A DNA stretch of 64,000 bases from assembly GCF_029892045.1 (NCBI RefSeq), contig NZ_CP120369.1:124001-188000 (forward strand), in the 5' to 3' direction. The translations under genes and the position numbers were made by a program. Below, piece by piece: positions 10,449-19,491 of this stretch. The notes below the pieces were generated by a model, which searched no databases, was not told where the DNA came from, and saw nothing but the letters and a program-made list of their open reading frames with translations. Positions within the stretch are counted from its first letter, which is position 1; every line of letters starts with the position of its first letter. This DNA comes from Sinorhizobium numidicum. GTDB lineage: Bacteria; Pseudomonadota; Alphaproteobacteria; Rhizobiales; Rhizobiaceae.

Positions 10449-10715
10449 ATGGCTGAAGAGAAGAGTACAGACCCAATTGCCGGGATTGTCGAGACGGTCG
10501 CCACGGAAAAGACACCGGAGACAAAGAAGCAGATTGCTGTCGAACCTGTCCCAGCCGCATACAAAAGATGCTTGGGTGAGAAAAAACTAGCTCAACAGGA
10601 TCGCAGTCCGGCTTGCTCAAGATGGGAAGACTATGAAATCACCGTGGAAATTTGTTGCCCAATTGATGTCCCGGCGACCATCGGCGGAAGCGCAAGAGAG
10701 TTCAATCAGGAATGA
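10449..10715 (+). pseudogene. SyrB-like N-terminal remnant (tentative)
   Basis: The first about 35 residues (MAEEKSTDPIAGIVETV..., Lys/Glu/Pro/Thr-rich) recall the N-terminus of rhizobial SyrB-type proteins, and AGAGGGG before the ATG is a good ribosome site. After that the frame turns Cys-rich and unlike any family known to me, and overlaps the next gene in another frame. I read it as a decayed gene, but a real 88-aa protein cannot be excluded. Confidence 0.35.
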
Positions 10716-11217
10716 CACCGGGGCTCTCGAGAGCGAAGTGGAGCATACGTCCGCACTTCCGCCCAGTTCGACGCTCGCTGCCAGCCCACCTGAGGACGTC
10801 TCGGTTGATCAAGGGTCGGTCGCCTCGGATAAGGCGGAAGGCGATGGCGCACAGGCATTAACACCGCCGACCGATGCTGAAGAGGCTCAAACAACTGCGC
10901 GTCATGAAGGCGACCATTCGGGTGCCGAAGCGAATTCGTTGGTTCCGAAAAGGGCGGCAAGCACAAAGTCGCAAGGCAAACCGTGGATCAAGCGTGGAGA
11001 AGGTGGCAAGAGAGCCAACGCCCACGTGGCTACGCAGAGCGTTGTCGCCCAAAAGCATCATCAAGGCTTGCGATCCTCGTCGTCACGAGACTTGTTTTTC
11101 CATGAAATGGCAACGCTCGACGAAGAAATCAAAATGCTGAGGGCCCAACTCGCTGAAAAGCTTCATCTGCAGAACGTTCAGCTTATGAAGATGCTTGAGC
11201 GATTCGACGTTTCATGA
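10633..11217 (+). CDS. Hypothetical low-complexity protein with SyrB-like C-terminal coiled coil
   Basis: This 194-aa protein begins with a basic KSPWKFVAQLMSRR segment, then has a long Ser/Thr/Glu/Ala-rich disordered middle with a basic patch at about 115-140. It ends in a heptad-like helix (LDEEIKMLRAQLAEKL). The C-terminus resembles the terminal coiled coil of SyrB-type regulators of rhizobial symbiosis plasmids. No enzymatic motif is visible. A transcription-linked role is only suggested by the SyrB resemblance. No strong ribosome site precedes the ATG, which also fits a frame remaining from a longer gene. Confidence 0.5.
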   Translation: MKSPWKFVAQLMSRRPSAEAQESSIRNDTGALESEVEHTSALPPSSTLAASPPEDVSVDQGSVASDKAEGDGAQALTPPTDAEEAQTTARHEGDHSGAEANSLVPKRAASTKSQGKPWIKRGEGGKRANAHVATQSVVAQKHHQGLRSSSSRDLFFHEMATLDEEIKMLRAQLAEKLHLQNVQLMKMLERFDVS

Positions 11218-11358
11218 ACTCGGCGGCGCTCCACACTTGCGTCGTCTTTACTTGGCGGCGAAGCCCTCGCCGGCACTCAATTGAATGAGTGCGAGAGCCT
11301 GCTGAGCAGGCAGCCATCAATCGGCTCAGTCTGTATTCGCCGCTGCGCGCGCGGCGCC

Positions 11359-11568
11359 TCAGGACAGCCCAGCGACAATACTCAAGCCCAGGTCGTCGCG
11401 AATCCCTGCTTGATAAGCGTTGATCAGTTTTGCGGCGAGCGCTTCAGCTTCTTCAGACTTGCGTGACAAAGCGCGCCTTTGCAGCTCGTCTTGGAAGGCC
11501 TTTCCGATCATGTCCAACTCGTCAGGCCCAATTGGATCGAAACTCAAGGTTTGAGCTGAATTCATCAT
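11359..11568 (-). CDS. Small conserved-looking acidic protein
   Basis: This 69-aa soluble protein starts at one of two adjacent ATG codons (11568 or 11565) behind a good GAGGGG ribosome site. An upstream start at 11586 lacks one. The predicted product is mostly helical (DELDMIGKAFQDELQRRAL...) with no membrane segment or known motif. The gene is intact although surrounded by decayed ones. Function unknown. Confidence 0.5.
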   Translation of the reverse strand: MMNSAQTLSFDPIGPDELDMIGKAFQDELQRRALSRKSEEAEALAAKLINAYQAGIRDDLGLSIVAGLS

Positions 11569-11658
11569 TTCCCCTCGCTCCGCCATCCGATGCGACGGAA
11601 GACCCTTTGTGCCTCTGCGTTTCAGTCTGAATTGAACGGGTGCAGCTTCGCTGGAGAA

Positions 11659-11817
11659 CTATCGAAATTGAGCCGTCCTCACGGCCGAACCATCCGTATC
11701 GGTCCACTGCAGTGCCGCAATGGCGGAGCCGAATAGTAGAGCAGGTATAGCCAGAGCTCCCATGAACCTGAGCATTTGGAGCCGACGTGTGCGCTTTCCA
11801 TCCCAGTCGTAAGCCAT
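11659..11817 (-). CDS. Small single-pass membrane protein
   Basis: This 52-aa protein starts MAYDWDGKRTRR, has one hydrophobic segment (about residues 18-37, FMGALAIPALLFGSAIAAL) and a short polar tail. AAGGG lies about 8 bp before the ATG. The Asp-Trp-rich N-terminus with a basic stretch and one helix is a pattern I associate with small rhizobial proteins of unknown role. Longer upstream starts would extend into unlikely sequence. Confidence 0.5.
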   Translation of the reverse strand: MAYDWDGKRTRRLQMLRFMGALAIPALLFGSAIAALQWTDTDGSAVRTAQFR

Positions 11818-12079
11818 TGCTACGCCCTTGCTACTCGGAAACAGTACCCCAGGATAGAACCAGAGAACGACTTTCCGGTCGAGTCTATTTTCAAGTATTA
11901 CTTTTAAGGGAATTCCGTACCCGGCATTTATATTGCGCGTCCAACGGGCGTCGGTAGAAGATGACAAGTAGAGCTGGCCAGGCATTGAAGCATGACGACC
12001 GCATTGGCCGCCGTGACGGCGGGCGTGATTTCTGAAAGGTGGTGCCGGGTGGCATCATACTGCGATACCGGTCGCCCTC

Positions 12080-12417
12080 GCAGACATCGGCGTGAGCTAC
12101 CCTTTCCTGGAGTCGCATGCCGATCATGCAATAGCCCGCAAGCAGATGGCCCAGGGGTCCGGCATGATCGCCTTCGGCCTTTATGCGGGATTCGATGGTG
12201 CACGAACAATGCTGGACCGCTTGAAGCTGCTGACACGCGCGGTGAGCTTGGGCGACACGGACAGCCTGATCTGTCATCTGGCAAGCATCACTCGAGCGCG
12301 GCGAACGATCCGAAAAAAGACGCCCACTTGGTCTCGGGCGTTGGGGAAGACCTTTTCCGGCATTCGGTGGGCCTGGAGGACGTAAACGACCTAGTTGCCG
12401 ACCTGCGCCAACCCCTT
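12080..12417 (+). pseudogene. Methionine gamma-lyase / Cys-Met PLP enzyme, C-terminal remnant
   Basis: Frame 2 reads SYPFLESHADHAIARKQM and then DRLKLLTRAVSLGDTDSL, the C-terminal signature of Cys/Met-metabolism PLP enzymes. A frame change near 12300 continues with SVGLEDVNDLVADLRQPL, the family's final helix. The PLP lysine region and N-terminal two thirds are absent. It is a 5'-truncated, frameshifted fragment. Confidence 0.75.
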
Positions 12418-12560
12418 CGTGGTACAGCTGCTACTCAATGCCGTCGCGCTGTTCATAGACTGCCAACCGGACGACGTTTTTGGCATGGATGCAGCGGGAC
12501 TGCTCCACTCCATCACTCTCTCCCTCCTTGCCTCAAAGCATCCGGTCGCGCTTACGCCGA

Positions 12561-13456
12561 GGTGGATGCGAGCCTTTCTGCCCCATCACTTGCCGAGGCC
12601 GCGCGTCAATTCCAGGCAGCACTCGGTCAATTCGACCGCACCGTAGTCCTCGCCTTCGACGAGATTGACTATGTCACACCGCGTGACGGCGGCGGCGAGC
12701 GATGGCGGGCCGGGTTCGTCGAGTTCTGGCGCAACGTTCGGGCGGCCTACCATGCGGCCGCTCGCGATGAGCGACGAGCGTCGCTGTTAGTCAGCGGCGT
12801 CTCCAGTCGCTAGGTTCGCTGTGGGGTCGGTCTATGGGCCGAAAATGCAGCGTTAGCATCCATCCCGGAGGAGTACCTCAGTCTTGTGCAGCGAGGCGCT
12901 GCCAATGCAATGATCAAGAACATTGGCGCGCTGGCAGGACTCCGCTTCGAGGAGCCAGCGCTAGAAGCGATATCATCTTTCTGCTCAGACATGCCGTTCT
13001 GGATCAGGAAGGCCTGCTCCTCAATACATGGAAAAATCGAGACGGCTATCAGACCGGTTACGCTCCAAGAGCCTGCCGTCTCCGGGATGCTTGAGGCATA
13101 TGGTCGGGACGAGGGGCGGCCCTCGCCAAGGTCGTACTGTAACATCTCTTCCGCGTTTATCCCGAGCTCCGGCCACCTTCACTCACGCTGCTTGTCGAAG
13201 ACTCAGAACTCCCCAGTGGCGTAAAGCGCACACTGAACCGCTACGGCGTTGCTGATGCTGCGGGCAAGGTCTCCGGACAATGATGCGTATGGCCCTGACA
13301 TGGTAGCCGAAGAGCTGCCGTTAGTGGACGCTGGTTTGGTCGATCGGAGGCTCGTCCGCTTGTGAACGAGTGGCGGAAGAGCTTGCAGGTATCTGCTATC
13401 GCCGCAACACGATGGAACGCGCACTTCGTTCGCCCGTCATCAACTTGCGAATGTCG
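12561..13456 (+). pseudogene. ORC/CDC6-like AAA ATPase, decayed
   Basis: The fragment begins near AAA Walker B (VVLAFDEIDYVTP) and continues with WRNVRAAYHAA and SLLVSGVSSR. A TAG at 12811-12813 replaces an expected Trp, after which the same frame resumes (ENAALASIPEEYL..., CSDMPFWIRKAC). A frameshift near 13117 and a TAA lead into HLFRVYPEL and a final NEWRKS segment. The Walker A part is missing. Family members are plasmid-borne AAA ATPases of poorly known role. The stretch 13457-13893 after it holds nothing I can identify with confidence. Confidence 0.7.
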
Positions 13457-13893
13457 GCGCTGACAACGAAAAATAGCGTTTCCGCAAAGTCATCTCTACT
13501 ATCTGCCATTTCGCAAAAGTACCAGCCTGCTCGCATTTGGGGGCACAAGACTGTCGGCCGAATCATCTGATCGCCCGTCCGCTTGCGTTGCTCAGTCGTT
13601 GAAAACGGCTTAGCGGGAAACGACCCCTTCCTGCCCAATCCTGTTGCGCAACCCGACTGGCGGCTTTCAGGAAACGGAGCGGCACCGGATAGAGCGCGGA
13701 ACCCGACTCGGGCAAACTTTGCCTGAAACCGGGCCGCGCGGATCGTTCGGTTTGAAACGGGCAACGGTGGCGTTATCGTTGAGAGATGCTCTCAGGGGAG
13801 GGAACTTACGAGCGGGAGAAACTGGCGGCCACCCAACCGCCACCATAACGTCAACGTCTCGCAAAAAAGACTTCCGCGCGAAACGGTCCAATT

Positions 13894-14170
13894 TCATTCC
13901 TCCCGGAATGCCCGACTGATTTGGTCGGACAGCGGCTTCACAAGATAAGAAAGAGCCGTTCGCTCACCCGTCTGGACCATCGCTTCGGCCGGCATGCCGG
14001 GCACGAGCGTCAGGTCCTTGAGCTTGGTCAGTTCCGCATGCGGAACCGACAGGCGCACCAGGTAGTAGGAAATGCCGGCTCTTTCGTCCGTCGCCAGATC
14101 GGCAGCGACCCGGCTGACATATCCGTTCAATTCCGGCGTGGCTCTCAGATTGAAGGCTGACATCCTTATG
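13894..14170 (-). pseudogene. HlyD-family type I secretion adaptor, C-terminal remnant
   Basis: About 92 residues match the C-terminal lipoyl/barrel end of HlyD/PrsE adaptors: MSAFNLRATPELNG, VRLSVPHAEL, LVPGMPAEAMVQTGERT and SYLVKPLSDQ. Everything upstream of the barrel is gone. The sequence differs from the complete adaptor at 40797-42230, so it comes from another type I system. In 14171-14738 no gene is evident. Confidence 0.8.
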
Positions 14171-14738
14171 ATCGCAACGTTGCCGCTCTGATGGGTGTGT
14201 GTTTCAAACCATGCCCGAGAATTTCTGGTGCTCGTGAATGCATGCGAATGCCGCTTTTGCACTTCTTCTCGGAACGGAGCAGGGCGGTATTGTTTTTCTG
14301 TGGTGAGCATCGAAGAACGCCGCGATGCAAGCGCGCCTCCTCACACACCTCGCATAACTTCAAAAAAGACGTAATCCTGCGGCATCCACGCATGATCGCG
14401 CAACTCAGGGGCCGCCAAAAACAGCAGCGCCATTCCTGCCGTCTGCACGTCCATAGCTCTCCTCGCTCGCTCTCTTTGACGAGCCAAAGACGGGGTTGCT
14501 TAGGAAAAAAAGTTCCACGCCGGCAAAGCGCCCCTCGGATAACACCATGCCGCGGAGCGCGGCGATCCTGCTAGACTTCATCCGTGAAAAAGGAAGCCGG
14601 ACGGGGCAATCGAAACCAATCTCTCTAAAATTTGGCGTTCAACCAGCCGCGCCCGCGCACCGCCCATACTGGAAACGAAAGTTCCCCCTCCCAATATATG
14701 AAAATCATCGCAACGTTCCTTTAAAAGTGGAGGTTCAA

Positions 14739-14957
14739 GTGGCTCTTCGCTTTTCGGACATGGGGATTGGCGACGAAGAAATAAAGATGCTTCGAAGGGT
14801 GCATTTCTATGCATGCGGAGCAAATGATCTGGAGCCCGACAGCGACGGGGGCACAGAATTGGGCAGAATGCTCTTTCACTTGTATCAGCAGGGAGTTCGA
14901 AGCGAACTGGCTTTGATGCAAATGCTAACGAAGGGGAGTCTCGCGATGGATGAGTGA
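14739..14957 (+). CDS. Small hypothetical protein
   Basis: This 72-aa protein starts at GTG 14739 behind GGAGG at 14729-14733 (5-bp spacing). An upstream in-frame ATG lacks this site. The product (ALRFSDMGIGDEEIKMLRRVHFYACG... then RMLFHLYQQGVRSELALMQML) is compact and helical with a single cysteine and no membrane segment. It resembles the small orphan proteins common on rhizobial symbiosis plasmids. Function unknown. Confidence 0.5.
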   Translation: MALRFSDMGIGDEEIKMLRRVHFYACGANDLEPDSDGGTELGRMLFHLYQQGVRSELALMQMLTKGSLAMDE

Positions 14958-15039
14958 GCAACTAGGCGGCCTACCGCTCAGCAGGTTCGCTCTGCCGCAA
15001 AGGGCAGGGTGAACGAGGGCAATCTCGCGTCCGTGCTCG

Positions 15040-15412
15040 TGCTTTGGTCAAATACGGCGACCGGTTCGGCATGGATCGGCCGCACCGGCTCGCTCAGTAT
15101 TTCGCACAGCTCATGCATGAGAGCGGCGACTTCCGCTACGATCGCGAGACCTGGGGGCCAACGCCGTCACAGCAGCGCCATGACACTTAACCGCTGGGCC
15201 GACGAAGGCGACGCTGAGACCAGTACGAAGAAAGTCAACGGAGGTAAGAACGGCCTGTCCGATCGGTTAGACCGGCTGGCACACATCTCGCTCTCCTCGG
15301 GTACCGCGCCGACAACGTGGTCCAGTTCCAGGCCGATCAGCGGCTTGACGTAGACGGCGATATCGCGCCGAAAACGCGGGCTGCCATGCAAGGCGTCACG
15401 GCCGGAGGTTAA
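15040..15412 (+). pseudogene. GH19 lysozyme/chitinase with peptidoglycan-binding end, internally deleted
   Basis: Frame 2 reads RFGMDRPHRLAQYFAQLMHE and ESGDFRYDRETWGPTP, the GH19 catalytic region, then stops at 15182. Frame 3 resumes with LNRWADEGDAETSTKKVNGG. Frame 2 returns as LGYRADNVVQFQADQRLDVD and KTRAAMQG, a peptidoglycan-binding-like C-terminus. The middle of the catalytic domain is deleted near 15184. Such enzymes are often phage endolysins. Confidence 0.75.
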
Positions 15413-15439
15413 ACGGCGCCTGTAACCGAGGAGAAGCGG

Positions 15440-15637
15440 TTTCGGTTCCTGTGACGCCTGCCAGCCTTGATGCGCCGTGGTGGAAGCCGAACGAGGTGCT
15501 TGGTCCCAGTACGATCGGCGGCGTGGTTTCGCTATCACGGCGGTCGGCGGCCTTCGCTGGCAAAACCTCCTCCTGATCCTCGCCGCGTTCGGCGCGCTAC
15601 GCCTCGGCTCCACGGGATCAGGTTGCGTACACTCATG
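15440..15637 (-). pseudogene. Second small heat-shock protein, N-terminal remnant (tentative)
   Basis: A strong AAAGGAGG ribosome site precedes an ATG at 15637 and MSVRNLIPWSRG, a start typical of rhizobial Hsp20 proteins. A stop and frame loss follow within about 35 codons. It lies just downstream of another decayed Hsp20 gene on the same strand, matching the tandem sHSP pairs of rhizobia. The remaining part of 15413-15738 shows nothing else. Confidence 0.4.
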
Positions 15638-15738
15638 GCTGTCCTCCTTTCTTCGGTTTCTTTTGCTCCAATTTTCGGCGCAGCTGGGTCCTTCGCCCAT
15701 TCGGCAACAGGCGAGGATCGAGCGGCTGAGGGACGGCA

Positions 15739-16130
15739 TCAGGCGGCTTTATCGCCTTCGAGCTGCTTCGAAGCCGGTTTCGTCATCTCGGTTTCGATGG
15801 CGATCCGACGCGGCTTCATCTCCTCGGGTATTTCCTTCTTCAGGTTGATGACGAGTAGCCCGGTTTGGAGCTTGGCGCCCTCGACGACCACATGATCGGC
15901 GAGTTCAAATCTCCGCACAAACGGTCTAAGTGGGAGTTTTTGATGGAGGTACTGTACCTCTTCTTCCTCCGATTTCGCGCCGTTGACCCCGAGCATGTTC
16001 GCGCCTCGTGGGTGATCGTCAGTTCGTCCGCGGCAAACCCCGCCACCGCGATGGCGATGCGGTAAGCATCTTCGCCAAGTTTGACGATGTTATAGGGCGG
16101 CCAGTCGTCAGCGTTGAGGGAGCGCGGTTC
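15739..16130 (-). pseudogene. Small heat-shock protein (IbpA/Hsp20), decayed
   Basis: The upstream frame gives PYNIVKLGEDAYRIAIAVAG and FAADELTITHEA, the start of an alpha-crystallin domain. After a frameshift near 16000 another frame gives RPFVRRFELADHVVVEGAKL and LLVINLKKEIPEEMKPRRI, the end of the domain. The N-terminal arm is missing. These are class A sHSP signatures. Confidence 0.8.
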
Positions 16131-16179
16131 ACTCCGCCTGAAAAATTAGTCTTGAAACATTATCCATCTCGAAAATGCT

Positions 16180-17806
16180 CTAACGAGCAGCCCTGATCAG
16201 CCTCTCAGCAAGTCCTGTCTTTCGAGCGATAATCTCTGATCCTTCATAGGAAAGATGGCCGCTGTCCCGGTAGAGGAATTTGCCATCGATCTCGGTTCTG
16301 CATTTTGTGTCGTCGCAGAGAAAGTCGTGGTAAGAGACAACCTCTACGTCAGCTTTCACGGCCACCTGGTTCAAGAGCTCGAGAGTGCGGGATCGCATCC
16401 GGCGGTAGTCGATGACATAGATTTTGCAATCACTGTGCCGCCCGAGCATAAGACTTCCCCTCACCTTTCGCTCAAGGCAATCTCCGATATCGAAGCCTGC
16501 GACTGGCGGGGGAGCAACTACGACCACTCGCCTGCCTAAAGCGCGAACCGCCTCGACGAGAGACTTGATACCCTCAACGGCTCCATCTACCGAAGTTTCA
16601 ACTTCCGTGAATGTACCGTCACGCCTCTTAAGCAGCATGAAGTCTTTGGAGTCAGGGGCGTCAAATGGGCTCGAAATGACAACGGTCCTTATCTCCGGCC
16701 GATTTTTCAGGATACCCAAAACACTGTCATTGAAGCGGATACAGTCCTCGCCGAAGGAGGGAGACGCTGCGCGCTTGGAGACGGCAGCAACGCCGATGGC
16801 GGGGAAGCACGCGCTCATTGTGAGCTGAGCCAGGCCGGCCTCTCCGACCGTTTTGGCCAAGCCGGGAACCAGTGCCATGGCAAATGAATCGCCCCAGACC
16901 AGCAATTCGGGCCTGTCCGTCGTCTGGCAGGCCTCCGGAATTTCCTGAGGAGGCGATCCAGATGTGAAATCACATGCACTTCCCAGGCCGTAATTGATCC
17001 GTCGGCTCTCGGAAAAGCCAACCCTACTTTCGGCTGCGCCAATGTCGACTGACGGTGCGAAGCCGAGAAGAACCGTCGCCGCAACGAGTCCTGAGGCCAT
17101 CCGTCCACGAGATGCGACGAATCCCTGCCGGAACGGCCTTTCCACGAAACGGTGAAGAACTGAGCTCGCTACAACTGAGAAGGCAACTGCCGCATAGATC
17201 GCAAGCGCAGGAGGCTCTTCCAGCCAAGCAGCCCTTACATATACAAGCACCGGCCAATGAACCAGATAAAGCGAGTAGGAGATATCCCCGATCCTTGCCA
17301 TGCTTCGAACCGCCACATTATCCCTGCTGGGCGACAGCAGGAGGATCACGGTTGCCAAGCAGACCAAAGCGGCATCCACGATCGGGTTCTGCGAACCAGA
17401 AGGTCCAATGGGAATAAGGAGGACAAGGACGAGCGCCGGGAGGCGAGCCCGCCTGAGTCCAGAGAACGATGTTGCCGGTGAATGTGAGCGCCCCGAGGAT
17501 CTGACTTCGGAAGTCCCGCAGGCCTACATCTGAAAGGAAGAAGGGTGCAGCGATCGTCGTGAGCGCAATGACCACATAGGCCGCGGGCAACAGACGCTTC
17601 GCACGACGATAATAGAATTCATAAAAGCTGAACCGTGACTGCTCAAGCCGGGTCGCGATGTGGCCGGTGATCAGAAAGCCCGAAATTACGAAGAAAATAT
17701 CAACGCCGAGATAACCAAACGGCGCGAGTTGGGTATGATAAAGGACAACCAGTAGGACAGCTGGACCCCGCAAGGCCTGGACATCGGCTCGAAAGTCTCG
17801 CGGCAT
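16180..17806 (-). pseudogene. Acyltransferase-3 / SGNH surface-sugar O-acyltransferase, internally deleted
   Basis: The first frame (17806-17318) encodes the N-terminal acyltransferase-3 membrane part: VQALRGPAVLLVVLYHTQL, GYLGVDIFFVISGFLI, RRAKRLLPA. After a deletion and frame change near 17440, a second frame (ending at 16180) gives later membrane helices and a complete periplasmic SGNH domain with LLVWGDSFAMAL (nucleophile Ser) and DSGHLSYEG (catalytic Asp/His). Family members are about 650 aa. Here roughly 100 residues of membrane domain are lost. They acylate exported glycans. The SGNH part alone is open (399 codons) but lacks a start and the membrane core. Confidence 0.75.
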
Positions 17807-18436
17807 AGACGACCTGATGAAATTCCCGGTTTAATTGGATGAACTGAGGCGTTAGGCACGTTGGTCAGCCGTAGGTATCCGCAGCAACGATGTGAAACTG
17901 GTGCTTTCTAGAATCATTCGCTGGATTGATTTCGGCCGATCTGCTGCACTCGCCCATAATTAAGAAAATCGCCGGCAGCAGGTGTAGGCGTACTTGCTTT
18001 TCGTCTAATGGAGCATGGACGGCTAATTCGCAAAGTCGATTGTTTGGATGCCATACATCCACGCTATGGATCGCTTGCACACGCCTTTGGCTCGACGCTT
18101 TGACGGAGGCCAAAAACTTACGGACGGCAAGCAGTCGGTAACCTCGCCGATGCCATCAGAGCGCCCGCCACGCGCGTTCGCCATTAGGCTTCTGCATCTG
18201 GTGCTTCGGACCGCATTCGCGGGACCAACAATCACCACCACGACTCGCACTATCGGCTTCCGCATGCCGGTTTAAGGCCGCTGGATACCTACCGCTGTCG
18301 ATACCGGGAACAATACTCCCCAAATGTGCCGTTTGAATCTTCCCCACTTTGCGCTGTGACCAGTCTTCCGGGGGCGCGCCCGGAAGACCGGTAACATGTC
18401 ATCACCGATACTGCTTCCGATGGTCGGAAGGGGATT
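17807..18436. other. Gene-free stretch
   Basis: No convincing gene. The end, about 18180-18275, reads TTTTRTIGFRMPV* on the plus strand, vaguely like the C-terminus of formylglycine-generating-enzyme relatives, which is too little to annotate. Confidence 0.3.
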
Positions 18437-18925
18437 TCGGTGATCAAGCTGCGGGAGATGATGATGATCCTGGATCTACGATCGCCAGGCAGGCTGGTAT
18501 TCGATCGCAAGACGGTGCGACAAGTACATCGAGTGCGGGCTGGAGGCTCCGGTCTATTGGCCCGCAAGCCAAGAGCGACGGTGATCGACCCTTCGCGGCC
18601 TTTCTTCGCAGACGCGTGCAGACTATCCCGGCCTGACACGCGCGGCTGCTTTTCCGCGAGATCAAGGATCTCGGCTATTCCGGCGGCTACACGGCGCTGA
18701 CCGACGTCTTGCGCGACATTCGGCCGCCGAGCGAGCAAGGTTTTGAGGTTCGCTTCGAGACACCGCCGGGCGAGCAGGCGCAAGTCGATTTTGCCCAGTT
18801 TCATGTCGTCTTCACCGATGAACCGACGACCCCCAGGATAGTCTGGTTTGTTTTCCATCGTGCTGGGTAACAGCCGCCTCATCTGGACGCGCTTCGTCAT
18901 GCATCAGAACCTGCCGACCGTGCCC
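18437..18925 (+). pseudogene. istA: IS21-family transposase IstA, truncated and frameshifted
   Basis: Short frames in order read LREMMMILDLRSPG, FDRKTVRQ, RKPRATVIDPSRPF, EIKDLGYSGGYTALTDVLRD, then FEVRFETPPGEQAQVDFAQF and VFTDEPTTPRIVW. These are the N-terminal HTH and first catalytic Asp region of IstA. Several frameshifts break it, and the 3' half and istB are missing. It joins the next remnant at about 18920. Confidence 0.8.
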
Positions 18926-19255
18926 ATGTTAGCCGCCGCTGGCATAGCGTTGACCGCCTGTGCGGGGGGCGCCTTGGCCGATCCTTGGAAAGACGAAAGT
19001 GGTCACGAGCGCTGGCGTTCGTACCGTTATTATGATGAACCGCAATACGAGCGCAGAGCCAAAGAAGAGTATCGCTGCGGGGGCGCTGCAAGATCGAGCG
19101 CAAGTGGACGACGACGAATACAAGGAAGAGATCAAGTGCAAGCGCGGCGCTCCACCTATTTATGGGTATTATCGATACTGGGAAGTCGCCCGTGTGTTGT
19201 GTCGCGCGGGTCCTGCTTCGAGCGCCAGCGGAACTGGCCCCTCGAGAGTCTAATC
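18926..19255 (+). pseudogene. Small secreted basic/acidic protein, frameshifted
   Basis: The frame at the istA junction gives a signal-peptide-like stretch (LAAAGIALTACAGGALA) followed by DPWKDESGHERWRSYRYYDE. Later frames give GRCKIERKW and DDDEYKEEIKCKRGAPPIYG. Together they look like one small exported protein rich in charged residues and tyrosine, broken by two frameshifts and fused to the transposase fragment. Function unknown. Confidence 0.5.
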
Positions 19256-19314
19256 ATCCGTACCAGCTACGCGCGAGTCTATTCGAGCTGAGTTGGGCAG
19301 CAAAAGCGACGGCG

Positions 19315-19340
19315 CTGAAACCTCTGACCAGAGGTTTCAG
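19315..19340. terminator. Hairpin downstream of the amidohydrolase
   Basis: A perfect 11-bp stem (CTGAAACCTCT / AGAGGTTTCAG) with a 4-base loop lies about 150 bp past the end of the minus-strand operon. A short T-run follows only some distance away on that strand, so intrinsic termination is uncertain. Confidence 0.35.
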
Positions 19341-19491
19341 CGGGTACTAAATGCGATCAAACCTTTCGGCAAAAAAGGTGTCGAACCAACTTCGACTGGA
19401 CTACCTGAAGATCGAAAAGGTGGATTTGGTAGTCGCCGAGGACAGAGGTGCGGCACCGACCTCAACTAACGAACAGAAAGCGGCTCGTCCG

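Noticed and set aside
13396-13764. 122-codon minus-strand frame
   Set aside because: It overlaps the AAA ATPase remnant, has no domain and no ribosome site.
18180-18275. Formylglycine-generating-enzyme-like C-terminus (also a faint echo near 62040)
   Set aside because: Only a short IGFR-type ending is shared, which can arise by chance.
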